DNA of 64,000 bases, taken from NCBI GenBank assembly GCA_029531795.1, contig JAPEIS010000007.1, positions 1,736,001-1,800,000 on the forward strand, read 5' to 3'. Source of the DNA: Sclerotinia nivalis. Its lineage: Eukaryota > Ascomycota > Leotiomycetes > Helotiales > Sclerotiniaceae. The notes beneath the pieces are model-generated. The model was not told where the DNA came from and made no database searches. It was given only the letters and a program-made list of their open reading frames with translations. Shown here piece after piece: positions 39,550 through 50,203 of the stretch (its first letter is position 1; the number at the start of each line of letters is the position of its first letter). The translations under genes and the position numbers were made by a program.

Positions 39550-39830
39550 GACCACACCTCACAAACATTATCAGTATCTTCGCCCTCATCACTTCTCGAA
39601 TATCCACCACTATCTCATATTACTGCTCTTGCCCAGTCCTTCAACTTCAACCATAACCTACAAACATTATCAATATCCTCGTCCTTAACTCCAACCATAC
39701 CTCACAAACATTATCAGTATCTTCGCCTTTATCACTCCTCGAATACCAACTGCTACTTCACATACTACTCTTGTTCATCCATTCAACTTCAACGATACCT
39801 CGCAAACATTATCAGTTTCCTCGTCTTCCT
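39550..39830. repeat. Degenerate direct repeats (ACAAACATTATCAGTATC family)
   Basis: The phrase ACAAACATTATCARTATCYTCG recurs at about 39562, 39659, 39709 and 39801, each time preceded by ACCTCNC or similar. The later parts CTCGAATAYCMAC and CTACTTCACA also recur. Units are about 50 or 100 bp and diverged. The array ends about 110 bp before the start codon of the candidate gene at 39941, so it may be part of its leader or promoter. Confidence 0.65.
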
Positions 39831-39940
39831 CGCTCCGCGATTTCCAGCTGCTTTACATCTTCTACTCCCCGCCCTGTATTCACAAACAACAAAATAATAC
39901 CGCGTAGCACCAGGCCTCAAACCCGTCGCTCACTCTCATT

Positions 39941-40357
39941 ATGTCTCATACCGACAACGGATCTTCCTCTTCCTCCACCGACACCAACATTCCCACAACC
40001 AATCTCACCTTTATCCCCAGGCTCACTAATAAGCTCTCGGATATATATCAAGCGATCGATTGCTTGGCGCCACTGGCAAGGGGGAAAGTTATAGCGGCTA
40101 CAAAGGATATTGAGTCCTTTCGCGATGGACGGGATCATCAAGATCTAGTTGGGGGAGCTTTAGAGACTATAACTACTGCCAAGTCCTTGCGAATTAGTCG
40201 AGAGATGGTTATAACTCAGGTGAAGAAGGAGATAAGTAGGCTTGAATGCTTGGAATATTTTACTAGTACAGTTATAGGTGGGAAGGAGTTCAATAATGTT
40301 TTGAACATGGTCTTGAAATTCGAAGATGATATCAATAGCCTTATGAAGATCGCCTAA
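39941..40357 (+). CDS. Small uncharacterised protein (candidate orphan gene)
   Basis: One uninterrupted frame of 138 residues starting MSHTDNGSSSSS. The N-terminus is Ser/Thr-rich. From about residue 25 on the composition looks like an amphipathic, mostly helical protein (LTNKLSDIYQAIDCLAPLA, KKEISRLECLEYF, NMVLKFEDDINSLMKIA). There is no signal peptide or membrane segment. I do not recognise a family. It is supported by a CT-rich leader before the ATG, balanced amino-acid use and length in a region where random frames are shorter. Against it: no known homologue from memory and a repeat-rich surrounding. Function unknown. Confidence 0.5.
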   Translation: MSHTDNGSSSSSTDTNIPTTNLTFIPRLTNKLSDIYQAIDCLAPLARGKVIAATKDIESFRDGRDHQDLVGGALETITTAKSLRISREMVITQVKKEISRLECLEYFTSTVIGGKEFNNVLNMVLKFEDDINSLMKIA

Positions 40358-40404
40358 TGGATATCAAGTTAGTTAGATAATAAATAAAAGAATGCGTTGC
40401 TTTT

Positions 40405-40720
40405 TATCGAACTGCAATTTGCATTTACAGATATATAATCGATGAAGAATGAATCCGAATGAATCTCTTCTCGTCATCAAAACCTATCTCATTTCAACAT
40501 CATCAAATCATACAAAAAAAATACCAAAAAACATTGAGGTATATTCATCAAACCCCATAGAACCTCCCACACCATTCAAAAAAACCAAAACGCCAGATAC
40601 CTTGTCAGAATATTTTTGTAAACATCACGAGCCAATGAAATCATTAATTGTGATCGCTGATGTGCAACCAAAACCCCTTTTTCTACGTTAAGTAGCATTC
40701 ATTAGTAGAAAGATTCTTAT
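40405..40720. repeat. Dispersed repeat, copy 1 (blocks B then A)
   Basis: Two adjacent blocks match sequence near 52.5-53.2 kb. Block B (about 40405-40595) shares GATGAAGAATGAATCCGA, CATCATCAAA and AAAAAAACCAAAACGCC with 52985-53195. Block A (about 40596-40720) shares CTTGTCAGAATATTTTTGTA, GAGCCAATGAAATCATTAAT and TTCATTAGTAGA with 52490-52620. The order is B-A here but A-B at the other locus. The differences in block A are nearly all transitions. The repeat ends against the 3' end of the HET gene and may supply its terminator region. A short frame across it (from 40449) is not credible as a gene. Confidence 0.8.
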
Positions 40721-40836
40721 TCTTCGAATTTAGGAAGTTGAATCTGAACTGCATGTTACTATATCTTAAATATCAGAATCTCCATTTGAGATATTGGAAG
40801 TTAAAAAGTTGCTATTCGAGGTATTTATCGCACATT

Positions 40837-42947
40837 TTATACAATCGTGACGACAGTTTTTCCGGCATCTACCTTCACACTACTGGAGAATTCCAGAGAG
40901 CTATTCCTGCCGGAAGCGGCCCCGTGTTCATGAAAAGTATCTGAAAAGCAAAAGAACTCTCCGCGTGTGGTGAACTTTAGAACCCCACATCTTACAAACT
41001 CCTTATATTTACCATCTGTTAACTTGCCACTTGGTCTAAGTAAGAGTCCCGCCCAATCTCTACGGTCCCCATCCTTGAAAGCATCCTCTCCTAAAAATAT
41101 ACACGTGATTGGTAAAATAAAGAGTCCAAGAAAGGGATCAGATCTACCTAAATCCTCAACATCCATGTGGATTTCAGGTTTCCAAATCCCTATCCGAACG
41201 CCATCAAATTCGATACAGTCGTAATTTGCCGAATAATGCAGGGGAATGTCACGATTTCCGTCTTTCAGCCAGAATTGTACACTTTGTAACTCTCCTATCA
41301 TGGTTATTGAAGCGCTCACAATTTGACCGAGTTCGTTTCCTTCGACATTCTCTATCTTTACGTCGAGTATCTTTACAAGCGACTTAAGGTTGGGCTCCGG
41401 GTATGGTGGCAACCTTATAGATAAGCCTAACCCAACTGGCTTGTTCAGACTGGCCCATGACCAGGTTGGTGCTTGGTACGCCTTCAATCGAACCCCCGAT
41501 CCCACCCACAACAGCTGTGAGGGCATGTATTCTTCCCATAGTCCGGCAAGATATCGCTTACATCCCGGGATGGATTCCTGCATTTCTTTGGCAACACCTG
41601 CGATAGCTACCAGTTTGTCCTCTTCCTTGGTTAGCTGGCATTGTGCATATTGTTCGATGAATGACTTCCATTTGGCATACTTTGCAGCCTCAGTTGTTCC
41701 ACTATGTGCATCCAAACCGTCAGAGCATGTATCTAACTTCAAAGCGGAATCTATGATCTTGAACGGGAGTCCTCTAGGATACACTTCTGAAGCATTGAGG
41801 TTCCGGCATTCCCAAAACATATACTCGCTACCAAAATGAAGAACTCTAGGAGCCAAGAATCTTTCCTGCACGACCCAGCCTCGGCGTAAAAGTGGCTGAT
41901 CGTGATCATGAACAATGTCGCTGAAGTATGTGAACTCTCCGAAGAAGGTTTTGTTCTCATAGTCGGCATAATTGGTTGTTATGACGAGAGGGGAAACCAA
42001 TCTAGGATCTCTGCTGCGGAAAAGCCCACCCTCACTTCCTTCGGATGCAGTGGCGGCAATGTTACAAAATGATCCACGGTATACATCACACATTGAGTAC
42101 GCCTCGCGCTCCCAGTCATCCAAGGAATCTTGGAAAATGCAAAGCGAGTCGATCCAGAGGTAACGAATTCCCAGCGTCCGTACAACTTTTACAGTGTCGC
42201 TAAAGGTTTTTGGTAACGAACTCGTCGGGATACCCTTCTGCAGTTGTTCGAAGGACTCTTTCAATAGCCTAAGTGGCTTACTACAACCCCAACAATGACT
42301 AAGTGTCATATATTTCTGTGTCGAGAGTACTGATTGTAGTCGAACGTAGCCTGGATGAGGCCGATCGAGCTCAAGAAGACGAGTGGGCATTTTGGCGTAT
42401 TCGCTACCATTCTGCCTACACGAATTATGTGTGGACAAACATTCTTGTATCCAGCTAGAAGCAAGCTTCAGTACATCTTCGGAGTCTGTATTTTGTTGAG
42501 CGATCAGCATATCAGAATACGGCGTAACTTCTAGGTAAAAAGTCTCAGCAATAATCATATATATATGAGAGGATGGAAAATCATGACCAGCGAATGCATA
42601 CTTTTAGCCAAATCATCATCCAATATTCTAAGTTCTATGATCGCACGACCGAGACACTTCTCTACATCCACGACATCAAAGATCTCAGTATCTATCCAAC
42701 GAATTCCTCGGCTTGTTACACAGATTTCGCTTTTGAAGAGGTAGGAACATGGAAGTGTTTTGCCTTTATTTTTCGAAATGAACCATTGCCATGTCTTATG
42801 GCATAGAAGACAACCTGCGGGGTCGGATATAGCTGAGAAGCTCTTTTCATTCTGGGTCCTGCGAAGGACTCGACAGTTCATAGAAGCTGGTGGCTCTACA
42901 TTCGCAGTTGAGCCCTCAAAGAGATATTGGCAATTTTGGCATAACAT
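40837..42947 (-). CDS. HET-domain (heterokaryon incompatibility) protein
   Basis: HET domains, distantly TIR-related, trigger cell death when incompatible strains fuse; most copies have no assigned partner. Two frames join through a 71-nt intron (42531-42601, GTATGC...CCTAG). Exons are 42947-42602 and 42530-40837 on the minus strand, 679 residues. The N-terminus has paired cysteines (MLCQNCQYLF, GCLLCHKTW), usual in this class. The HET core reads YMTLSHCWG, then LGIRYLWIDSLCIFQDS, DWEREAYSMCDVYRGSFCNI, RGWVVQERFLAPRVLHF and FWECR, all in order. The C-terminal half is variable, with APTWSWASL. A start at 43058 would add 37 residues, but MLCQNCQ is the usual kind of beginning. Without this intron the two frames overlap by ATGA and the first lacks the rest of the domain, so the join is favoured, though unproven. 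Confidence 0.88.
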
Positions 42948-44623
42948 GGTTTGCGAAACGAAATAGCACCAGCAGTCATTTTTTGAGTAAGTGTATGGAG
43001 TCGTTGTTAAGTCTCTGTGTGTAACAGTTCGGACTTCACAACATATCGGAATGTACAACTCTCGATAGCCCCGAGAAAGTTTGTCGCTTAACTACCATTC
43101 TCTTTAATATGACGGCTGCTTTTGAAGTCAAATGACTTTTGATATATTTATATATTACAATATCTACAAAACACGCACTACAAGGCCCAACAAATGCGCA
43201 AATCCTCGGAAAGTCACCAATGTATACCTAGGTATTCATCAACTAGCGATTATCCGCCGATGAATACAATGAGAGTAGTGTTAGGATGATAACAAAAATA
43301 TTCGGTAGTCCATTTGAATGTTGAAGTTGGATTGGAACATTGAATATAGATTGTTTAAATGATTTATGAACAATCGAGGGATAATGTCCGAATTATTTTG
43401 GGAGATTGGAGTGGGAATGTTGAAGATGGATTGGGATATTGGAATGGGAATGTTAAAGTTAGATTGGAACATTGAATGTAGATTGTTTAAATGATGTATG
43501 AACAATGGGGATAATGTCCTAATTGTTTTGGAATAATGAAGGGAATGTTGGGGTTGAGATGAGATATTGGAGGTTGGAAAGTAGCATCTGATATCTGAGT
43601 TGAGGATGAACATTCAGGATCATGGACTTGAGAATATCTCGTTATGATCTAGAATTATATAGGTAAGCTATCTACTATAATCCTGGATAAGTATCTGGCG
43701 ATATATACTACAAAAGCGCATGCTATAAAATAAGCTTGATCAGTAAAAAAGTTATTTACAGGCATAAGTAAAATCTTACATACTCGAGTGCATAAAGGGA
43801 ATTTACATCGAAGATATTACTACAAGATAAAGAAAGATTTCGAATTAGTGGATCGAGAAAATGATTGTCGTTTGAGCGAGAATTCGTTTTAAGATTACAT
43901 TTGTTCATCTTTCTATCTATCTTCTTGTTACGGAGTTTCTAAGGTCTCATTTCGTCTCGTCTTTATTTGGAGAATGGGCGATAGGACGAATTATGGATGT
44001 TTGTAGGGATAGACTGAGATTTGTAGGGTTGGTGATGGATGAATTGAGGAGGATACGTAGAAGTTTGTAAAGATATATTTGGATTTTAGGGTGTTTAAAT
44101 TGGAAGCATAGGGATATGAGAGGTTTGGAGGATATAGTAGGATTTAGAGGGTTTCCTCCGTACGATTAGGTTAAAGGAGTGTCTATGGAATTTTCAAGAA
44201 TATAGTAGGATTTACACAGCGCAGGATAGGATATGGGAAGGATAAAGAAAGTTTACGCTGAGTGAGGGTGATGAAGAAGAAAAGGTAGGTAATTTGATAA
44301 TGACTTCTTTTTCGATCTTCTCTTCACTTTATCAATAAAAATCAATGCGATAGTTGAAAGCCTGTGGTTCACTATCTGGTTGATCATATCAAGCATCACT
44401 TTGACTTCATAGATCATCTAAAATTGGAATACAACGGTGAAAATCTGGTAACTATAATATTCATAAAATGAGGAATCCGCAAACCAAAAACTGAATGATC
44501 AGGATCCTATACCTTGTATATTCGAATCCCTACCCACTCTATCTAACCAGACAGACGAAAATCTTATAACCATAAACTTATAACGCAAACAAACAGACCA
44601 ATGCCTACTAGGTAACCAAACCC
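42948..44623. other. Spacer with minisatellite
   Basis: The promoter side of the HET gene and the 3' side of the methyltransferase gene. It contains the 132-bp repeat listed separately. Near 44060-44210 the phrase ATATAGTAGGATTTA occurs twice. No gene supported. Confidence 0.55.
43317..43560. repeat. 132-bp tandem duplication with internal sub-repeats
   Basis: Unit 1 runs 43317-43448 and unit 2 starts at 43449. They share AATGTTGAAGTTGGATTGGA-type openings and the block AGATTGTTTAAATGAT...ATGAACAAT. Inside unit 1 shorter GGAATGTTGAAGATGGATTG pieces repeat. A frame on the minus strand crosses it but is repeat-derived (repeated NNLxSMFQSNFNI) and not supported as a gene. Confidence 0.8.
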
Positions 44624-47030
44624 TCACTCCCCATCATCACTAACCACAATTCCCTCAGCCATAAACCAGCCATCCCTCCTCTCAAGCTGTCTCCTCACAC
44701 TCCCCAACAAAATCTTCCCAAAAACAGGCGGTACCGCATTCCCCACCTGTTTCCTAATTTCCTGTCCGTAAAAAACATGTTTTAGAGGAAATCCCTGCAG
44801 CGCAGCTAATTCTCTATTCGTCATTCCGCGACTGCCATCTGGTAAGCCGAGTCCGATGCCGCCGCCAGTTAGTATACAGCCGCATATGAGGGAGCCGTCC
44901 CAAGGTACATAGTTTGCGCGGTTTAGTTGCGGATTGTGTGGATCGTGGTTGGGGGCGTTGGGGAGAATGGTGGAGAGCACTTGGTTGGGGGTTTTGTAGG
45001 GTTTTTTGGTGGCGCTGCGGAGGTGTGGGGGGTGGTAGGTGTATTGGGGCATGTGAGGGAGAGCTTCTCCTGGACTGTTGGGTGTTAGGTTGTGATTTGG
45101 AAGAGGATTAGGGAAGAAGGAAGTGAATGAAGGAATAAGAAAACAGCATACCAAGATGCAAGAATGATCAATCTATTTCTCCTACTCGGCAGCCCATATC
45201 CCTGAAACTTCACCACCTGCCACGAAACATCAAAGCCCAAATCAGTAAAACAGGCAATTAACCCATTAAAAGCGTCTTTATTTTTCGGATGTAAGATTCC
45301 GAAAGTCTGTTCCAGAGTGACAATCCTTGGTCGAGCCTTTTCAATCGCACATCTGACGCCAAAAAGACTCGCATAATTCATTTCATCATTGCGTCCTGGA
45401 ACCGTGTGGACGGGTGAGAAAACTTGACAGGGGGGAGATAGATGGAGGATGTCGACCCAGAGATTTTTGCGAGGATCTGGGAGAGTTGCGAATTCATTGA
45501 CGGGGAGAAGATGAAATTTTGCGAGTGGGAAGTTGTTTTGCCATGTAAGGCCTGCGTGAGGGTTGAAATCAAAGCCCCATCTGACTTTTAGGCCGGCAGC
45601 TGCAGCACCAGCTGTCATACCGCCTGCTCCACAATCTGAAAGGGCTGTTAGATTATTACAAGTATACGAGGGAAGTTGAACTTACATCCATCGCCGTACG
45701 TGTATTTAGAGCTAGAGCTGGATGGATTATCCCCATTGTTGAGGTTTCCCGAGCCACCTAGAACAGTCTCGCCCCTCCACTCCTTCTTCTTAATATTCGG
45801 ATCAATAAACTCGCCCTCCGTACACTCTTCCTTTTTGAGGGATCTCAAAATCGCTGATTCTCTAGGTCGATCCACAAGTGGACCTTTCCGCAATCTTTCC
45901 TCCGCGTCCGTATACCTAGCCACAAAAGCTCTCCTAGCCACCAATAACATCTCATCCTCCACATATTGCAGTATTTCTTTCTCCCCCTTGTTTCGAATTT
46001 CTGGAGGAATTTCTTCTTTGTTGTATCTACATTCAGGGAACGATCTATTAGTACAAATTAAGCGCCGTATCTTTATAACCTCATCAACTCGAATTGTCTG
46101 CACAGACTGTTCCCAAGCATCTCGTCTATCATTCCCATCTATTTCATGAACAAATGCCAATTCGTTCCTCTTCTTTCCTGCAATTCCATCGAGAATAAAG
46201 TCGCGAGTACGTACGAGCTTCCATCCTCTAATGGATACCTCATCACTTGTAACATTCCTGACAATTGATTTGATTTTCAGAAACGTTCCATTGCTGAGCT
46301 CGACTGTTTTCCCCGGTCTGAGAAAACTGGATTTCCAGGGTAAGGACTCATCCTCTACATTGGGAAGTACGATTTTAGGGTTTCGTTCAGAAAAAGAAGC
46401 ACGTTGAAAGTTGGCTTGGGCTGCGATTTGTGGCCCAATCCCGAAGATCTCTTTCTCCAGCTCAGCTTCTATCTCATAGTCTTCTAGATCGATGACTTCG
46501 CTCCCGGGAGGTACTTGAAATTTCGTGGGGAAGTCTTCTTCGTCGAGGTTGATGACTTGCTTTGGTGTCACAGGGAGAGGAGCATGGCGAAATGTATTAG
46601 AATTGGCAAGGGAGGCACTGGGCTGAACTGGAAGAGGAGGAGAATTGACCCGAGGTTTTGATTGGTGGGTACGCAAGCTTTGTAATGGAATTTTCTGGTT
46701 GAGGGAGGCAGCTTGCGGAACAGTCCGGAGTTGAAGAGGTCTGGAATTAGTATGGGTATTATGAAAAGCTGCGACTGGAGCTTCGATGTGGCGCTTGGTT
46801 GTGTTGAAGATCTCCCGAGTCGACCAAGACAACTCAACTTCCTCTCTCAGCCGTTTCTTGGTGGGCGTGGGAATTGTGACAGGCAATTCAGACAAAGATG
46901 CAGAATATGGCTTCGCATCGAGTGCAATGGAATTTGTCAGTACAGGATCTGACGCTATTACTGGCTCTGGACTGTCTTCTCTCAGGGTACAAGAAGATGC
47001 TTCTGATAAAGCTGGTGAAGCTGGTCTCAT
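44624..47030 (-). CDS. rid: RID/Masc1/DmtA-type cytosine-5 DNA methyltransferase
   Basis: Member of the fungal-specific DNMT branch needed for RIP in Neurospora (RID) and MIP in Ascobolus (Masc1). Minus-strand exons are 47030-45686, 45635-45152 and 45074-44624, introns 50 and 77 nt, 759 residues. Motif I, YCGAGGMTAGA (from Y449), is created by the first splice. Motif IV is SPPCQ with catalytic C518. Motif VI reads EQT (557-559) rather than the ENV of ordinary DNMTs, which is the known mark of this branch. Motif VIII is GLPSRRNRL (595-603), and motifs IX-X are RELAALQGFP and RKQVGNAVPP (717-726). The N-terminal 220 residues are Ser/Pro-rich. Residues about 240-340 look like a divergent BAH domain. 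All catalytic motifs are intact, so the gene is probably functional. It is divergent from SEC65 across a 2.2 kb spacer. Confidence 0.94.
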
Positions 47031-49277
47031 TTTAGATGCGTAGCTAGAAGAGACTTTTCACCATAATGTTAGCTAAAAGCTTCCATGATTGACCGACAAT
47101 TTTGTACATTCAAATTTATGAACGATGCAAGTTGAAGGTGGCAGACTGATAATAAAAAGAAACTCTTACTATTGTCAATTCCAAACTCCACACCTACACC
47201 ATAATCAATGAAGATTGCTTTATCAGGAGAGCTCATTGTGTGTCCTTGATAAATGAGACAAATTAATCAGCTAACTAAAGAGTACCAAAGTGGTTGATCA
47301 TAGACTTTGAAGAACAAGATTAAGATTTAAGAAATTTTATAATTTGCTTCAAAAAACTTTTTCCAATCAGTTTTGAGAGTTCAGCCTTGTCGGGTACAGC
47401 TACCTCGAAGGTGATACTAGGTGGGAGTAGGTTCTCAAAGTGGAGTGAATGATTCATGTTGAATTATCTTCTATTAGGAAGACATCAAAGATTTCTTGAG
47501 ATAACTTATAGGATGCCATTCTCCATGCAAGAATATCAAATTGAAAGTCAAGAAGTTGACAAGCCAATTGCCATCATGGCATTCTGAGGAGTCCAGCATA
47601 TATGGCTGGCTGGGCTGCCACTTGAAATCCCACAGCTTTATGATATATAAAAAGCCCTCCAGAATCGAACAAAATAATGTGTTAAACTCACCACGAGTAC
47701 CAGTCCCCGTCCCAATAGTAGAATAATTGATTTTATCTTTCCTACTGATTTGCTCCTGACCTTGACCAAATTTTGCCTTACCAATATCGAAGCCCATCAC
47801 ACACAGGTTCCTCAAAATCTCCCAAAATCCTTCCAAAAGCCTCGCACGATGAATGGGCTGAATGGCAACTAGTTCTGGCTTTGGCTGGACGAAAGAAGAT
47901 GAGTGTCTTCTTCGTATGACTCCAAGTCTACTCGAAACCAGTTGCTTTCCTCTACTGTGCCCGAGCCCTTCGAAGAGAATCAGTACACTGTCACCCTTGT
48001 GATCAGGTTTCCAAGCTGTTCAAGAAAAAGGTTTGATTCGAGATTGCAGCCCGATTGTCCTGGTACTGTAATCCCCTCTAACATTTTGCTTTTTCTGAAG
48101 AACAAAAACATCATTCGCCACTAATCTTCTCACCGAGCTGGTGGGTCTTGTACGACGTGAGTATGAATATGATAAAATTTATCGAATTTTGAAAATACCC
48201 TTGACCTAATGATAAATATCTCTTACCTTTCAGACTATCACTGTACCTGAAGATCAGCCATCCTTGGCCCAATGCGAGGTCAGTCACAACCATTCTCTAG
48301 TAATAGCCAAATTTTCAGGAGAACAGAATTTTTTTGGGTGGAAGGAGATGGAGATTCTCTATACTTCATACCTAATTATTCTAAGGAGCGTCGAAATATA
48401 TGCATTTCGGCTTTCAAAGATTCAGGAGCACAATGCAATGTATCAGTATCAGCCACGGGCCACGGCATGGGGCCCCTGGAACATCACGTGTGGTTGTGAC
48501 AAAATAGGAAGCTGCTGCATGTAGCACAAAACCGTTTGGTACAAAGTCAGTTCTTGCGCATAGAGAAGCTAGACCGTTTGTAAGCTCCCAAAATTAAAGT
48601 TCAGCACTCGGTTTTTCAAATCCGCGAGAAGTTCCTCGGTCTCATCGTATGCTCCGTACCGGTAGGCTCAGTCCTTCTAATCTGGAATCTGGATGATACT
48701 GTAGTCTGTAGGCTGTAGCTATTGTTTCCATCCGAGCCGCATGACGAGAGTGGCCTGGCAAGATTAAGGGGCTGCCGTTCATCCGGAAAAGTGCATGTGT
48801 GGTACCATATCCGGCTGAAATCCATAACATAGCCTCCTCGCTGGGGAAAATTTGATGGCTATGAATCTTAGAATAGAACTGGAATTTTAACGGGCCTATT
48901 ATGAAGAAGTAGCAAAGATACAAAATGTGAAAGGATTCTCCATCCCTCAAATTTTCATTCTCTATTTCTACTCATTAATCCGCTCTCACGAATCATCCAA
49001 TTTGCCGCGACATTTATACACTCATCAATATCAACCTTCTTCACAATGAAGGAAAAGCTCAGCTGTACCTGGACGAAATTTGTTATTTCCCTCGGATCTG
49101 TGTTTCGAGCTCTTAATCGTGCAAATTGCGCTTGCTAAGGCGCTTGGGACATTCCACGTGACAAACATTGTTAGATCTCCCGCTGAAAGCTTAAGCTTCC
49201 ACTGTCCAGACCCCACCCCCACATTTTCTAGACTTCAACACATCTTCAATCTCGACTGCGACACAAAGGCAAGCAAG
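47031..49277. other. Divergent promoter region (methyltransferase / SRP19)
   Basis: A 2.2 kb spacer between the heads of the methyltransferase (-) and SEC65 (+). Several short open frames occur on both strands (for example 47474-47836 and 48264-48524), but they lack family features and consistent splicing. A CACGTG-type site (ATCACGTGTGG) is at about 48483 and a CCACGTGAC at about 49155, the second inside the likely SEC65 leader. Confidence 0.55.
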
Positions 49278-50203
49278 ATGTCACACGCACGAATTGAAGA
49301 GGTTGAGGATAGCGACAATGAATATGGCGCCAGTGATCCATCTGAAGGCGATATCTCAGATGTGGCCTCAGATTTCGAAGACCGCGATATCATCATGAAG
49401 AGGACACCAGCACCATCATCCACCAAACGCGCACCACCCCCTAATGCTCAAGCTTCTCGAATGAACCCCGCAGACATTCCGTTTTCCGGCTCTCAAATTA
49501 CTACCGGGGCAGATGGCACACAATTTCGCTCAACGGAAGATAGCTCTAAATACAAAGATTTTCAATGCATTTATCCAATATATTTCGATGCTACCAGAAG
49601 TCGAGCAGAAGGCAGAAGAGTAGGCATGGAGCTGGCTGTCAAGAACCCGATCGCCCGAGAAATTGTAGCTGCATGCTCTAGACTTCGAATCGAAACCCTA
49701 TTTGAGCCAGCCAAGACTCATCCTAAGGATTGGGCAAATCCGGGTCGGGTAAAGGTTAATATCAAAGGAGGGGCCAACCCAGCTATCAAGAACAGTACGT
49801 TTTGTTGGGATTTTCTCAGTGGATCCTGTCGGGTATGATAATGACATAAACTAATATACATTGAATAGAACACCATCTTTACACTTTAATAGCGAAACAC
49901 CTGAAGGACAATCCTACCACGGAGAAAACGGCCATGCAACCCCAACTCGCTGGCATACCACCCCCAGATCCTAGCAAACCATTACCAAGACCTGCAATAC
50001 CAAAAGGATGGAAGATGGGAGAAATATTACCATACTATAGCGCGGCGTTATCTGGTGGTGGTGTCAGTGAGAATTTCTTTAAAGATATGATGGCTGAAAT
50101 GGGAGGACAAATGCCAGGAATGGCCGGAATGATGGATGGCCCATCTAGTAGCGCGGCCTCGGATCCAAAGAAAAAGGATAAGAAGAAGAAGATCAAGGGC
50201 TGA
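49278..50203 (+). CDS. SEC65: Signal recognition particle subunit SRP19/Sec65
   Basis: Binds SRP RNA and allows Srp54 to load, so secretory proteins can be targeted to the ER. Exons are 49278-49794 and 49869-50203 (intron 74 nt), 283 residues. After an acidic N-terminal extension (IEEVEDSDNEYG), the SRP19 domain runs KYKDFQCIYPIYFDATRS, EGRRVGMELAVKNP, LRIETLFEPAKTHPKDW, PGRVKVNIK and NKHHLYTLIAKHL, the last completed by the splice. A Gly/Met-rich linker (MGGQMPGMAGMM) leads to a lysine-rich tail (KKKDKKKKIKG), as in other fungal Sec65 proteins. The frame is open upstream to 49080, but the ATG at 49278 begins the family's usual MSHARIEEVED and is preferred. Confidence 0.95.

Larger units (their letters stand above)
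37173..39940. other. Intergenic region between divergent genes
   Basis: A 2.8 kb spacer upstream of the esterase (-) and of the small candidate gene (+). It holds a hairpin (38675-38723) and a degenerate repeat array (39550-39830), both listed. No convincing frame on either strand. Confidence 0.55.

Noticed and set aside
40449..40691. 80-residue open frame
   Set aside because: It lies entirely in the dispersed repeat, and the corresponding frame at the 53-kb copy is not conserved over the same length.
43281..43613. 110-residue frame on the minus strand with repeated NNLxSMFQSNFNI
   Set aside because: The repetition comes from the DNA minisatellite; there are no flanking conserved residues.
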